Assembly: GCA_963824195.1 (NCBI GenBank)
Contig: CAWGOJ010000022.1
Location: forward strand, 55,800-119,799
Direction: 5' to 3'
DNA: 64,000 bases
Source: Bog-473 sp963824195
GTDB taxonomy: Bacteria; Actinomycetota; Acidimicrobiia; Acidimicrobiales; RAAP-2
The notes below the pieces were generated by a model, which was given only the letters and a program-made list of their open reading frames with translations, ran no database searches and had not been told where the DNA came from. Below are positions 1 to 8,160 of the stretch, one piece after another (position 1 is the stretch's first letter; each line of letters begins with the position of its first letter). Both the position numbers and the translations under genes were made by a program.

Positions 1-245
1 TTCCAGACGTTGTCCTTCTCGAACCAATGGCTCTCGCCCTTTATGTCCACACCCGTGCAGAAGGCACGCTCACCGTTGGCCTGCACGACCACGCAGTGGA
101 TGTCGTCGGTGTCGCGGATCGTCTCCCAGGCCCACGTCATGTCGGCCGCCATGGCGTCGTTGAAGGAGTTCAACTGGTCGGGCCGGTTCAGCGTGATGGT
201 GGCCACGTTGTCGGCCACGTCGAATAGGATCGCTTCGCGCTCCAC
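1..245 (-). CDS. Enoyl-CoA hydratase/isomerase (crotonase), N-terminal part cut by window edge
   Basis: Only the first 81 codons are inside the window. The reading from a GTG at 245 begins VEREAILFDVADNVATITLN and continues with RPDQLNSFNDAM and AFCTGVDIKG. These are the N-terminal strand and the first oxyanion-hole segment of crotonase-fold enzymes, which hydrate or isomerise enoyl-CoA thioesters. A purine-rich ribosome site (GGGGAGGAA) lies just upstream of the GTG. The active-site glutamates lie beyond the edge, so hydratase and isomerase cannot be separated. It is divergent from the dehydrogenase at 394 and shares a promoter region carrying the AGAGTRTAC motif. Confidence 0.85.
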   Translation of the reverse strand, partial: MEREAILFDVADNVATITLNRPDQLNSFNDAMAADMTWAWETIRDTDDIHCVVVQANGERAFCTGVDIKGESHWFEKDNVW

Positions 246-281
246 GGCTTCCTCCCCGCGGGCCACGGTGGCCCTCGGAGC

Positions 282-300
282 AAAATGGTACACTCTTTCT
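282..300. promoter_or_regulatory. AGAGTRTACY motif, site 1 (divergent promoter region)
   Basis: Read on the minus strand it is AGAAAGAGTGTACCATTTT. It lies between the divergent crotonase (starts 245) and short-chain dehydrogenase (starts 394). It matches five further sites in the window that also sit upstream of acyl-CoA metabolism genes. It could be an operator or a -10 element. Confidence 0.5.
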
Positions 301-393
301 CCCGCTTCCAGCCGTGGCGCGGGCACGCAGCCGAGACAGAACACACGACAAAATCAAAGAACTCAGAAGACGGAAGACAGAGAGGAACACGCC

Positions 394-1152
394 GTGGAGA
401 TCCAGGGGAAGAAGGCCGTCATCGTCGGCGGAGCGTCCGGCATGGCCAAGGCATCGGCCCAGCTGCTGCGACAGAAGGGCGCCGACGTCGCCATCCTCGA
501 CCTGCCCACCTCGGCCGGCGCGGAAGTGGCAAGGGAACTGGACGGGACCTTCCACGAGGTCGACATCCTCGACGAGATCCAGACCGAGTCCGCCCTGGCC
601 GACGCCGTGTCCGCTCTCGGCGGTCTGCACATCGCGGTCAACACCGCCGGCGGTGGCACCGCGAAGCGCACGCTGTCCAAAGACGGCCCCCACCCCCTTG
701 ACGAGTTCCGCCGCACCATTGAGCTCAACCTCATCGGCACCTTCAACCTGAACCGGCTGCAGGCCTTCCACATGTCGACCAACGAGCCCGAGGACGGCGA
801 GCGCGGCGTCATCATCGACACTGCGTCCATCGCCGCCTTCGAGGGCCAGATCGGCCAGGTGGCCTACACGGCGGCCAAGGCCGGGATCGCCGGCATGACC
901 CTCACGATGGCCCGCGACCTCGGCAGCCTGGGCATCCGGGTCCTCGCCATCGCACCCAGCCTGTTCAGCACGGGCATCACCGAGGGAATCCCGGACGAGT
1001 TCGCGTCCGTGCTGACCAAGGACGCCGCCTTCCCCAAGCGGATGGGGCGACCCGAGGAGTACGCCAAGCTGGCCGTGGCCATCGTCGAGAACCCGATGCT
1101 GAACGGCTGCTGCATCCGCCTCGACGCCGGGCAACGCTTCGCCCCGAAGTAG
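394..1152 (+). CDS. Short-chain dehydrogenase, 3-hydroxyacyl-CoA dehydrogenase type
   Basis: This is a 252-residue SDR of usual length. It has the N-terminal cofactor motif VIVGGASGMAKA, the NTAGG motif and the catalytic YTAAKAG (YxxxK). The open frame extends upstream to position 10, but GTG 394 is chosen because it starts directly before the first beta strand (VEIQGKKAVIVGG) and follows an AGAGAGGA ribosome site. The family of human HSD17B10-like enzymes oxidises 3-hydroxyacyl-CoA with NAD. Its position beside a crotonase and ahead of a hydrolase and a thioesterase supports a beta-oxidation role. Substrate is inferred, not shown. Confidence 0.88.
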   Translation: MEIQGKKAVIVGGASGMAKASAQLLRQKGADVAILDLPTSAGAEVARELDGTFHEVDILDEIQTESALADAVSALGGLHIAVNTAGGGTAKRTLSKDGPHPLDEFRRTIELNLIGTFNLNRLQAFHMSTNEPEDGERGVIIDTASIAAFEGQIGQVAYTAAKAGIAGMTLTMARDLGSLGIRVLAIAPSLFSTGITEGIPDEFASVLTKDAAFPKRMGRPEEYAKLAVAIVENPMLNGCCIRLDAGQRFAPK

Positions 1153-1168
1153 CCGGCGGCCGATCGCG

Positions 1169-2206
1169 GTGCGATCGATCGACCTCCACGTCGACGTGAC
1201 CGACGCAGCCGGCCTGGGCGAGCCCGCCGACGTGTCCCTCACGGTCACCCTTCCCGACGAGGTCGGGACCGACCCCGTTGTGTGCTTCGCCAAGCCGGGC
1301 GGGGGGTACGCGCGTGGCTACTACACCGAGGACCTCCCGGGCCCGGCGAATGGGGCGCAGGCGGACTGGCACGCGGCGCGGGGGTGGATCTTCGTCTCGG
1401 TGGACCCTCTGGGTGTCGGCGACAGCTCCCAGCACGACTCCGAGCGGCTGTCGTACACGCCGGTCGTGGCGGCGAACCAGGCCGCTGAGTCCGAGGTGCT
1501 GCAGCGTCTGGCGGCGGGGACGCTGGTCGACGGCCTCGGCGCGATCGGGAGCCCGTTGAAGATCGGCATCGGGCAGTCGATGGGCGGATGCATGACGGTG
1601 CTGCAGCAGGGGCGCCACCACGGCTACGACGGCATCGGTGTCCTCGGCTACAGCGCGGTGCACACCCACCCCCCGACCGCGCCCGGCACACCCCCGATCG
1701 TCATGCCCTGGGTGCCCCGCGACACCATGCCCTCCGACGGCGTCTTCACCAACGGTCCGGCCCTGGCCGAGCTCGACACCGCCGCCACGGTGGACGCCGA
1801 TGTGGGTACCGGTGCGGGTGTGAGTCCGATGGCCTGGGGCTTCCACTACGACGACATCGACCCGGCCATCGTGCAGCGCGACCTCGGAGACTTCCCGGCC
1901 CGGGGGGGCGACCTGCCCCCGTGGGCATCGGCCACGGTCCCGATGACCTTCGCCATGTGGTGCCTGGCCCCGGGCGCGGTGGCGCCCGAGGCGGCGTCCA
2001 TCCGTTCCCCCGTGCTGGTGGCGCTCGGAGAGCGCGACGTGGTCGGGGATCCCCGGGGCGAGGCGAGGGCGTACGAGGCGGCGCGCAGCGTGGACCTCTT
2101 CATCTGCCCGAGAATGGGACACATGCACAACTTCGCCGGCACACGCGAGTTGTTCTGGCGCCGCATCGAGACCTGGGCGGACTGGGTGCGGGCGGCGCGA
2201 GGCTGA
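1169..2206 (+). CDS. Alpha/beta hydrolase
   Basis: This 345-residue cytoplasmic protein has the nucleophile elbow GQSMGG (Ser near residue 138) and a late HMHNF segment that could supply the histidine. RSPVLVALGERD matches the strand before the acid residue. No signal peptide is visible. It starts at GTG 16 nt after the dehydrogenase stop and its stop overlaps the next ATG (TGATG), so the three genes look like one operon. It probably hydrolyses an ester or thioester in the same pathway; the substrate cannot be read from sequence. Confidence 0.78.
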   Translation: MRSIDLHVDVTDAAGLGEPADVSLTVTLPDEVGTDPVVCFAKPGGGYARGYYTEDLPGPANGAQADWHAARGWIFVSVDPLGVGDSSQHDSERLSYTPVVAANQAAESEVLQRLAAGTLVDGLGAIGSPLKIGIGQSMGGCMTVLQQGRHHGYDGIGVLGYSAVHTHPPTAPGTPPIVMPWVPRDTMPSDGVFTNGPALAELDTAATVDADVGTGAGVSPMAWGFHYDDIDPAIVQRDLGDFPARGGDLPPWASATVPMTFAMWCLAPGAVAPEAASIRSPVLVALGERDVVGDPRGEARAYEAARSVDLFICPRMGHMHNFAGTRELFWRRIETWADWVRAARG

Positions 2207-3117
2207 TGGGCCTCGACCTTGCCAAGGACCTCCCGTCGCTGCTCACCCTCGAGCGGGTCGACCGCGACCTCTTCCGCGGCCGCAACGCCAACTACGGGCC
2301 GCGCCAGACCCTCTACGGCGGGCAGGTGGCGGCGCAGTGCCTGCTGGCCGCGGCGGCCACCGTCGAGCCGGACCGCCTCCCGCACTCCCTGCACGGCTAC
2401 TTCCTCCGGGCAGGGCACAGCGACCTGCCGGTCATCCTCGAGGTCGACCGCGATCGCGACGGGCGCTCCTTCTCGGCCCGCCACGTCGTCGCCGTGCAGG
2501 AGGGCGAAGTCATCTTCTCCATGATCACGTCGTTCCACGCCGAGGGCGAGGGCGGCGGCGTCTTCGACGACGCGCCCCGGCGTCACGCGCCCGAGCCCGA
2601 GGACACGGCCAGGGGCGGGTGGAACACCCTGCTCGAGGTGCGTGAAGTGACTCCCACCGACTTCCTCAAGGGCGTGTTCACCGACTGCGTCTGGGTGCGC
2701 TCGACGGCCTCGCTCGGCGACGACCCGCTGATGCAACGGGCGGGTCTGACCTACCTGTCCGACCTCGGCACGGGGTTCGGCCAGCAGGAATCGTCGCTCA
2801 TCGGCCGTGGCGGCCCGAGCATCGACCACTCCATGTGGTTCCACGAGAACATCCGGGCGGACGATTGGGTGCTGGTCGACCTCCGGCCGGTGAAGGCCCG
2901 CAGCGCCCGCGGGTCCTACCACGGCTCGCTGCGGAACCGCCACGGCGTCCTCGGGGCGACCATCTACCAGGAGCACCTCCTGCTGCCTGGGTCGACGACC
3001 GAGCTGGTGGAGGAGATCGTGCAGGCCGAGGCCGAGGCGGCGGCGCGGGAGGGACGTGAGCCACGCGACTTCAAGGCCCTCCGGGCCGCCCGCGGGCAGC
3101 ACCCGGCCGGCCACTGA
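2206..3117 (+). CDS. tesB: Acyl-CoA thioesterase II (TesB-type double hotdog)
   Basis: The 303-residue product shows TesB family features: the FRGRN...TLYGGQVAAQ start of the first hotdog, HSLHGYFLRAG, the GRSFSARHVVAVQ strand and a second hotdog with SIDHSMWFHENIRADDWVL. These enzymes release free acid and CoA from acyl-CoA. The ATG at 2206 overlaps the preceding stop as TGATG, indicating translational coupling. The catalytic Asp/Thr/Gln set of TesB was not aligned residue by residue. It is convergent with the next gene; their two stop codons lie inside the palindrome CTGAGCGCTCAG at 3114-3125. Confidence 0.88.
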   Translation: MGLDLAKDLPSLLTLERVDRDLFRGRNANYGPRQTLYGGQVAAQCLLAAAATVEPDRLPHSLHGYFLRAGHSDLPVILEVDRDRDGRSFSARHVVAVQEGEVIFSMITSFHAEGEGGGVFDDAPRRHAPEPEDTARGGWNTLLEVREVTPTDFLKGVFTDCVWVRSTASLGDDPLMQRAGLTYLSDLGTGFGQQESSLIGRGGPSIDHSMWFHENIRADDWVLVDLRPVKARSARGSYHGSLRNRHGVLGATIYQEHLLLPGSTTELVEEIVQAEAEAAAREGREPRDFKALRAARGQHPAGH

Positions 3118-3121
3118 GCGC

Positions 3122-4153
3122 TCAGGCCACCCAGCCGGCGATCGTCTCGACGTCCTGCAGCCCGTTGGGCCCGATCGGCTGCACGTTGAGGACGGTGACG
3201 CCCGAGTCCCGGTAGGCCTCGATGCGGTCCTTCACGTAGCCCGCATCCCCCACCAGCGACATGCCGGCCACCAGCTCAGCCGGCACCAGTGCCGCCGCCT
3301 GCTTGCGGTCGCCACCGAGGTAGGCCTCCTGGATCTGCCCGGCCTCCTTCTCGTACCCGTATCGCTTGAGGACGTCGTTGTAGAAGTTCTTACCCCGGGC
3401 GCCCATGCCCCCGTAGTAGAGGGCGAGCATCGGGCGGTCCCGGTCGCGCAGGTGCTCGACGTCGCTTCCGATGGCCAGCGACCCGCCGGCCACGATCTGG
3501 AGCGGGGGCAGGTCCGCCGCCCGCTTGGCCTTGCCGGCCTCGAGGGAGGAGCGCCACAGCTCGTGGGCCCGGTCGGGCCAGTAGTGCAGCGGGAGCCACC
3601 CCTCGGCCAGCTCCGCCGTCATCTCGACGTTCTTCGGGCCGAGCGAGGCGACATAAATGGGGATCCGCTCGCGGACGGGGTGGTCCATGATCTTGAGCGC
3701 CTTGCCGAGCCCGGTGCCCTTGCCCTCCGGTAGGGGCACCTGGTAGTTGGCGCCCTCGTGGACCAGGCGGTCCCGCCGCCACACCGAGCGGCAGATCTCG
3801 ATGATCTCGCGGGTGCGGGCGAGCGGCGCGTCATAGGGCACGCCGTGGAAGCCCTCGATCACCTGGGGCCCGGATGCGCCCAGGCCGAGGATGAAACGCC
3901 CCCTCGAGAGCTTGTCGATGCCGACCGCCGTCATGGCCAGGAGCGTCGGAGTGCGCGAGTAGAGGGGCAGGATGCTCGAGCCGATCTGTGCCTTCTTCGT
4001 GACCGCGGCCAGGAACCCCATGGTGGAGACCGCATCGGCGCTGTAAGCCTCGCCCGTCCAGAGGTACTCGACCCCGACGTCCTCCAGCCGCTTGGCGTGG
4101 GCCGCGAACGCGTCGGGGTCGTCGCGCATCCCCACCATCGCGCCCAGCTTCAT
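3122..4153 (-). CDS. LLM-class F420-dependent oxidoreductase
   Basis: The 343-residue protein starts MKLGAMVGMRDDPDAFAAHA and carries the luciferase-like TIM-barrel pattern: GVEYLWTGEAYSAD, SSILPLYSRTPTLLAMTA, GRFILGLGASGPQVIEG and the late GDAGYVKDRIEAYRDSGV. Members use F420H2 or FMN for hydride transfer; the actinobacterial context favours F420. A GGAGGAG ribosome site precedes ATG 4153. It is divergent from the large acyl-CoA dehydrogenase at 4255, with an AGAG(G)GTAC motif between them. Substrate unknown. Confidence 0.85.
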   Translation of the reverse strand: MKLGAMVGMRDDPDAFAAHAKRLEDVGVEYLWTGEAYSADAVSTMGFLAAVTKKAQIGSSILPLYSRTPTLLAMTAVGIDKLSRGRFILGLGASGPQVIEGFHGVPYDAPLARTREIIEICRSVWRRDRLVHEGANYQVPLPEGKGTGLGKALKIMDHPVRERIPIYVASLGPKNVEMTAELAEGWLPLHYWPDRAHELWRSSLEAGKAKRAADLPPLQIVAGGSLAIGSDVEHLRDRDRPMLALYYGGMGARGKNFYNDVLKRYGYEKEAGQIQEAYLGGDRKQAAALVPAELVAGMSLVGDAGYVKDRIEAYRDSGVTVLNVQPIGPNGLQDVETIAGWVA

Positions 4154-4233
4154 CGTCGGCTCCTCCGCGGCATGTGCGCCCGTCCGGTGCCCGCACGTAC
4201 CCTGTCTGCCTTTGGGGCTCCCTGCCCCTCCAC

Positions 4234-4251
4234 AATAGAGGGTACTATTTA
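4234..4251. promoter_or_regulatory. AGAGTRTACY motif, site 2 (leaderless-looking promoter)
   Basis: The sequence is AATAGAGGGTACTATTTA, ending 3 nt before ATG 4255. TACTAT could be a -10 hexamer placed for a nearly leaderless transcript of the fused dehydrogenase. There is no Shine-Dalgarno sequence in between. It lies in the divergent gap with the oxidoreductase starting at 4153. Confidence 0.5.
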
Positions 4252-4254
4252 TCC

Positions 4255-6411
4255 ATGTCGATTGCGATCACCGAAGACCACCGCGCCCTGGGCCAGACCG
4301 CCTCGGACTTCCTCGCCAAGCACGATTCCCGAGGGGCGGCCCGGGCGCTGCTCGAGGCCGACACCGAATCGCTGCCTGCGTTCTGGGATGACATGGCCTC
4401 GCTCGGCTGGCTTGGCCTCCACCTCCCCGAGGACAAGGGCGGCTCCGGCTTCGGCCTGCCCGAGCTCGTCGTGGTCACAGAGGAGCTCGGCCGCGCCGTG
4501 GCACCGGGCCCCTTCGTGCCCACGGTGATCGCCAGCGCGGTCATCGAGGCGGCGGCGGCGGCCGCGCTCGCGGCGCGCCTCCTCCCGGGACTGGCCGACG
4601 GGTCCGTCCTCGGCGGCATCGCGCTCACGTCCGACATCACCGTGTCGGGTGGCAAGGCCGCCGGTACGGCTCCGGCGGTCCTGGGCGGTGGCCTCGCCCA
4701 TGTGCTCGTCCTCCCCGCCGGCGATGACGTCATCGTCGTCGACGTCGGTGCGGGCGGTGTCGCCGTCGAGGTCCCGGGCAACCTCGACCCGACGCGGCGC
4801 AGCGCACGCGTTGAGCTGTCGGGGGCGCCGGCCGAGATCATCCCCGGCGGGGGGCGGGTGCTCCTCGACCTGGCCCGCCTCGTCACCGCCGCCGAGGCCG
4901 TCGGCATCGCCACCGAGTGCACCGAGCAGGCCGCCGCCTACGCCAAGGTACGGGTGCAGTTTGGCCGGCCGATCGCCACCTTCCAGGCGGTCAAGCACCA
5001 CTGCGCCAACATGCTCGTCGCCGCCGAGCTCGCCACGGCGGTCGTGTGGGACGCCGCCCGGGCGGCCGAGGAGGGGGGCGACCAGCTCTCGCTGGCCGCC
5101 GCGATGGCATCGGCGCTCGCCCTGTCGGCGGCCGACGAGTGCGCGCAGCTCAACATCCAGGTGCACGGCGGCATCGGGTTCACGTGGGAGCACGACGCCC
5201 ATCTCTATCTGCGGCGGGCGACGGCGCTCGAGGCGCTGGTCGACGCGGAGGCGGCCGCACGGGACGCCACCGACCTGGTGCGGAGCGGGGCGAGGCGTGT
5301 GCGCACCATCGATCTGCCGCCCGAGGCCGAGCCGATGCGCGACGAAGTCCGGACGTTCGCGGAGCGGGTGAAGGGATCGGACGCGGCGGCGCAGCGCGAC
5401 GCCATGATCGAGACCGGGTACGTCATGCCGCACTGGCCCAGGCCCTGGGGACGCGCGGCCGGTGCTGTGGAGCAGCTCGTGATTGAGCAGGAGTTCCGGG
5501 CCGCCGGGGTGTCGCGCCCCCAGTACGGCATCACCGGGTGGGTGATCCTCACACTCATTCAACACGCCACCGAGGACCAGGTGGCGCGCTGGGTGATGCC
5601 GGCACTGCGCCAGGACGTCATCTGGTGCCAGCTCTTCAGCGAGCCCGACGCCGGGAGCGACGCCGCCGGGGTCAAGACGAGGGGGACCCGGGTCGACGGC
5701 GGCTGGCTCGTCAACGGCCAGAAGGTGTGGACGAGCGGCGCGCATCTCGCCGGCTTCGGCCTGGCAACCATCCGCACCGACCCCGACGTGCCCAAGCACG
5801 AGGGCATCACCACCATGGTCATCGACATGCACGCCGAGGGCGTGGAGGTGCGCCCGCTCAGGATGGTCACCGGCCACTCGGAGTTCAACGAGGTCTTCTT
5901 CAACGACGTCTTCGTGCCCGACGACGACGTGGTCGGGCCGATCAACGGAGGCTGGACGGTGGCCCGGGCGACGCTGGGTAACGAGAGCGTGTCCATCGGC
6001 GGCGGCCAGGGCGGGGGTTCGGCGCCGGCGGACATGGTCATCACCCCGTTCGACGCCCACCCCGAGCGGCTGGCGGGCGGGGCCGGCCGGATCGGCCGCT
6101 ACATCGCGCAGACCGAGGCCATGGCGGTGCTCAACATGCGCAGCGCCCACCGGGCCGTGATCGGCGGCGGGCCGGGTCCGGAAGGCAACGTGACCAAGCT
6201 GGTGCTCTCCGAGATCGGCCATGAGGCGGCGGCCATCATGGCCGCGGTCGGCGGGCCCGACACCGCGTACTCGGACGGTGCCGGTGCGTTGACCTCGATG
6301 ATGGTGCTGATGCATCGAGGCATGTCGATCGCCGGGGGGACGTCGGAGATCAAGCGCAACCAGATCGGCGAGCGCATCCTCGGACTGCCCAGGGACCCCC
6401 TGATCAACTAG
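4255..6411 (+). CDS. Fused two-domain acyl-CoA dehydrogenase (FadE34-like)
   Basis: The 718-residue product contains two acyl-CoA dehydrogenase units. Residues 1-370 include an FGRPIATFQAVKHHCANM segment and VHGGIGFTWEHDAHLYLRRA. Residues 385-718 include WCQLFSEPDAGSDAAG, VNGQKVWTSGA, MSIAGGTSEIKRNQIGERIL and LGLPRDP. Length and order match mycobacterial fused FadE34-type enzymes that act in steroid side-chain oxidation, where the fusion replaces an alpha2beta2 heterotetramer. The open frame runs upstream to 4174, but ATG 4255 is preferred because a promoter-like motif ends just before it. Exact substrate is inferred from family resemblance only. Confidence 0.88.
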   Translation: MSIAITEDHRALGQTASDFLAKHDSRGAARALLEADTESLPAFWDDMASLGWLGLHLPEDKGGSGFGLPELVVVTEELGRAVAPGPFVPTVIASAVIEAAAAAALAARLLPGLADGSVLGGIALTSDITVSGGKAAGTAPAVLGGGLAHVLVLPAGDDVIVVDVGAGGVAVEVPGNLDPTRRSARVELSGAPAEIIPGGGRVLLDLARLVTAAEAVGIATECTEQAAAYAKVRVQFGRPIATFQAVKHHCANMLVAAELATAVVWDAARAAEEGGDQLSLAAAMASALALSAADECAQLNIQVHGGIGFTWEHDAHLYLRRATALEALVDAEAAARDATDLVRSGARRVRTIDLPPEAEPMRDEVRTFAERVKGSDAAAQRDAMIETGYVMPHWPRPWGRAAGAVEQLVIEQEFRAAGVSRPQYGITGWVILTLIQHATEDQVARWVMPALRQDVIWCQLFSEPDAGSDAAGVKTRGTRVDGGWLVNGQKVWTSGAHLAGFGLATIRTDPDVPKHEGITTMVIDMHAEGVEVRPLRMVTGHSEFNEVFFNDVFVPDDDVVGPINGGWTVARATLGNESVSIGGGQGGGSAPADMVITPFDAHPERLAGGAGRIGRYIAQTEAMAVLNMRSAHRAVIGGGPGPEGNVTKLVLSEIGHEAAAIMAAVGGPDTAYSDGAGALTSMMVLMHRGMSIAGGTSEIKRNQIGERILGLPRDPLIN

Positions 6412-6423
6412 ACCGGCGTGGCG

Positions 6424-7617
6424 TCACGGACCCGGTGATGCCCGGTTCGCCGCCACCACGCTGGGGTAGGCGGCACCGAGACCGGCAAGGCCGGCGGTGG
6501 ACGCATCGAATCCGAACGCGTACCGCAGCTGGGCCGTGACCGCCTGGCGGATCACCGGCCACGCCCGGGGTGGCGGCAGGTCCGGTGGGCGGCACCCGTC
6601 GGACGCGAGCAGTACGAGCGACGCCGGGATGGGGACGTGCAGGGCGGCGGCGATGGAGAGCAGGCCACCGTGCGACGAGCCGACCTCGCACAGGTCGGCG
6701 AAGACGAGATGGCCGGCACCCCGCAGGAGGATCAGCCGCTTCGGGCTGTGCATCCTCCCATAGGCGGCGATCATGCTCACGTGACTGACCACCTTGTCCG
6801 CTGCTCCCGACATCAGCAGCCCCGGCTGGTGCGGGACGACACTGCCGGCGCCACTTCTGGTCTGGCCGAACGAACCGACCGTCGCCCCTGCCAATCCGAC
6901 GAACGTGGTCACCCGGCTGTCGATTGCGGCCAGCGCCTCGACGGCTGCGCCCCCGGCGGAGTGGCCCACCGCGCCCACGAGACTGGTGTCGACGTGGCCG
7001 TGGAACGGGCTCGATCCCGACGCGTCCTGCGCCGCCATCAGCGTGATGGTGGCCTTGAGATCCTCGACGTCGGTCGTCTTGGTCTTCGCCGCGGTAGGGC
7101 CGCCCAGGACCTCGGTGAGGTCGCGGCTGTAGTGATCGGGTGCGGCGACGACGAATCCCCAAGACGCGAGACGGGCCGTGAGGAAGGTGGACTGGTCGCG
7201 GAACCCTGCGTAGCCGTGGCTGAACAGCACGAGCGGATAGCGCCCGGGGGCAACAGGGACGCCGCGCACGCCTCCGCTCGGGTAGTCCACCGTGAACCCG
7301 GCGGGGATCAGCTTCTGCAGTGCGGCCGGTAACCAGCTCACGATGTCGTAGGTGGCCTCGGGCCTGCCGGCGACGCTCGCCTTGGTGGCGGGATACCACA
7401 CCTCCACCGGGGCCCCGTCAGTGGGCAGCGTCAGCGTTGCCTCACCCACGCCGAGAGGCCCGGTCCCGGTGAAGCTGGTGGGGCCCAGGTGCGTCACCGT
7501 CGCCACGGTGTCACCGTGCACGATCTCGGTGCCGGGCACGGGTCCCGCCTGCGGTGACGGCGAGGACGAGCAACCCGCGAGCACGAGGGCGGCCAGCACG
7601 ACAGCGGCCAGGGTCAT
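6424..7617 (-). CDS. Secreted alpha/beta-hydrolase lipoprotein (PAF-acetylhydrolase/dienelactone-hydrolase-like)
   Basis: From ATG 7617 the product has a lipoprotein signal MTLAAVVLAALVLAGCSSS, with lipobox LAGC, so it should be lipid-anchored outside the cell membrane. The mature part has LFSHGYAGFRDQS (oxyanion region), nucleophile elbow GHSAGG, a likely Asp in SGAADKVV and a His in GAGHLVFADLC. This order resembles PAF-acetylhydrolase-like and polyester-hydrolase-like enzymes. A TTG at 7677 would add an arginine-rich n-region and is an alternative start, since the ATG form lacks positive charge. Stop is near the dehydrogenase end at 6411 (convergent). Confidence 0.8.
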   Translation of the reverse strand: MTLAAVVLAALVLAGCSSSPSPQAGPVPGTEIVHGDTVATVTHLGPTSFTGTGPLGVGEATLTLPTDGAPVEVWYPATKASVAGRPEATYDIVSWLPAALQKLIPAGFTVDYPSGGVRGVPVAPGRYPLVLFSHGYAGFRDQSTFLTARLASWGFVVAAPDHYSRDLTEVLGGPTAAKTKTTDVEDLKATITLMAAQDASGSSPFHGHVDTSLVGAVGHSAGGAAVEALAAIDSRVTTFVGLAGATVGSFGQTRSGAGSVVPHQPGLLMSGAADKVVSHVSMIAAYGRMHSPKRLILLRGAGHLVFADLCEVGSSHGGLLSIAAALHVPIPASLVLLASDGCRPPDLPPPRAWPVIRQAVTAQLRYAFGFDASTAGLAGLGAAYPSVVAANRASPGP

Positions 7618-7682
7618 GCCGGGGGTGCCCCGCCCCTGCGGCGTCGCCCGCCGCGCTGTCGTCGGTAGCCCGCGCAACCCTC

Positions 7683-8147
7683 TCAGCCCGCACTTCCGAA
7701 GGTGGAGTCCGGAGCATGCCAGTCCACGGACACGAAGCGGTGGGCGATGAGCCACCGCTCTCCCACGGGGACCAGGCGGTCCCGGTAGCGCCCCATGTGG
7801 TCCGGGCCGACCTCGGTGAAGACCGTGAAGTAGCTCGCCACGGTGGTCTCGGTCGGCGAGACGGCCTCGAAGCGGATGTTGGTGACGTTGTGGCGGACGA
7901 CCCTCCTGGGTCCTCCCGGCTCCTGTGCCTTGGCGGCCTGCCGCGCCCGCAGCGCCGCGGTGCCGCCGCCGAACCGCTCCATGATGGCCGCACGACCCTG
8001 GACCGGGGCGCTGCCGCGGATCTCGAGGACGCCGTCCTCGCAGAACGCTCCCGCGAACTCCTCGAGCAGGAAGCGGTCACCTGCATGTGTGTACTGCGCC
8101 AGCGTGTCCCGGCACGACTCGCGGACGACGAGTTCCCAGAGCTCCAT
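7683..8147 (-). CDS. SnoaL-like / NTF2-fold protein
   Basis: The 154-residue product starts MELWELVVRESCRDTLAQYT and has FAGAFCEDGVLEIRG, VQGRAAIMERFGGG, HNVTNIRFEA and VGERWLIAHRFVSVDW. This is the small NTF2-like fold shared by ketosteroid isomerases, SnoaL cyclases and ring-hydroxylating dioxygenase beta subunits. A frame extending to 8204 overlaps the upstream gene; ATG 8147 avoids that. It sits 13 nt after the radical-SAM gene, likely co-transcribed. No catalytic assignment is possible. Confidence 0.78.
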   Translation of the reverse strand: MELWELVVRESCRDTLAQYTHAGDRFLLEEFAGAFCEDGVLEIRGSAPVQGRAAIMERFGGGTAALRARQAAKAQEPGGPRRVVRHNVTNIRFEAVSPTETTVASYFTVFTEVGPDHMGRYRDRLVPVGERWLIAHRFVSVDWHAPDSTFGSAG

Positions 8148-8160
8148 CGGGCTTAGGCCA

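Noticed and set aside
4249..6315. 688-codon open frame on the minus strand
   Set aside because: It lies antisense to the complete two-domain acyl-CoA dehydrogenase and its translation is low-complexity, a GC-rich shadow frame.
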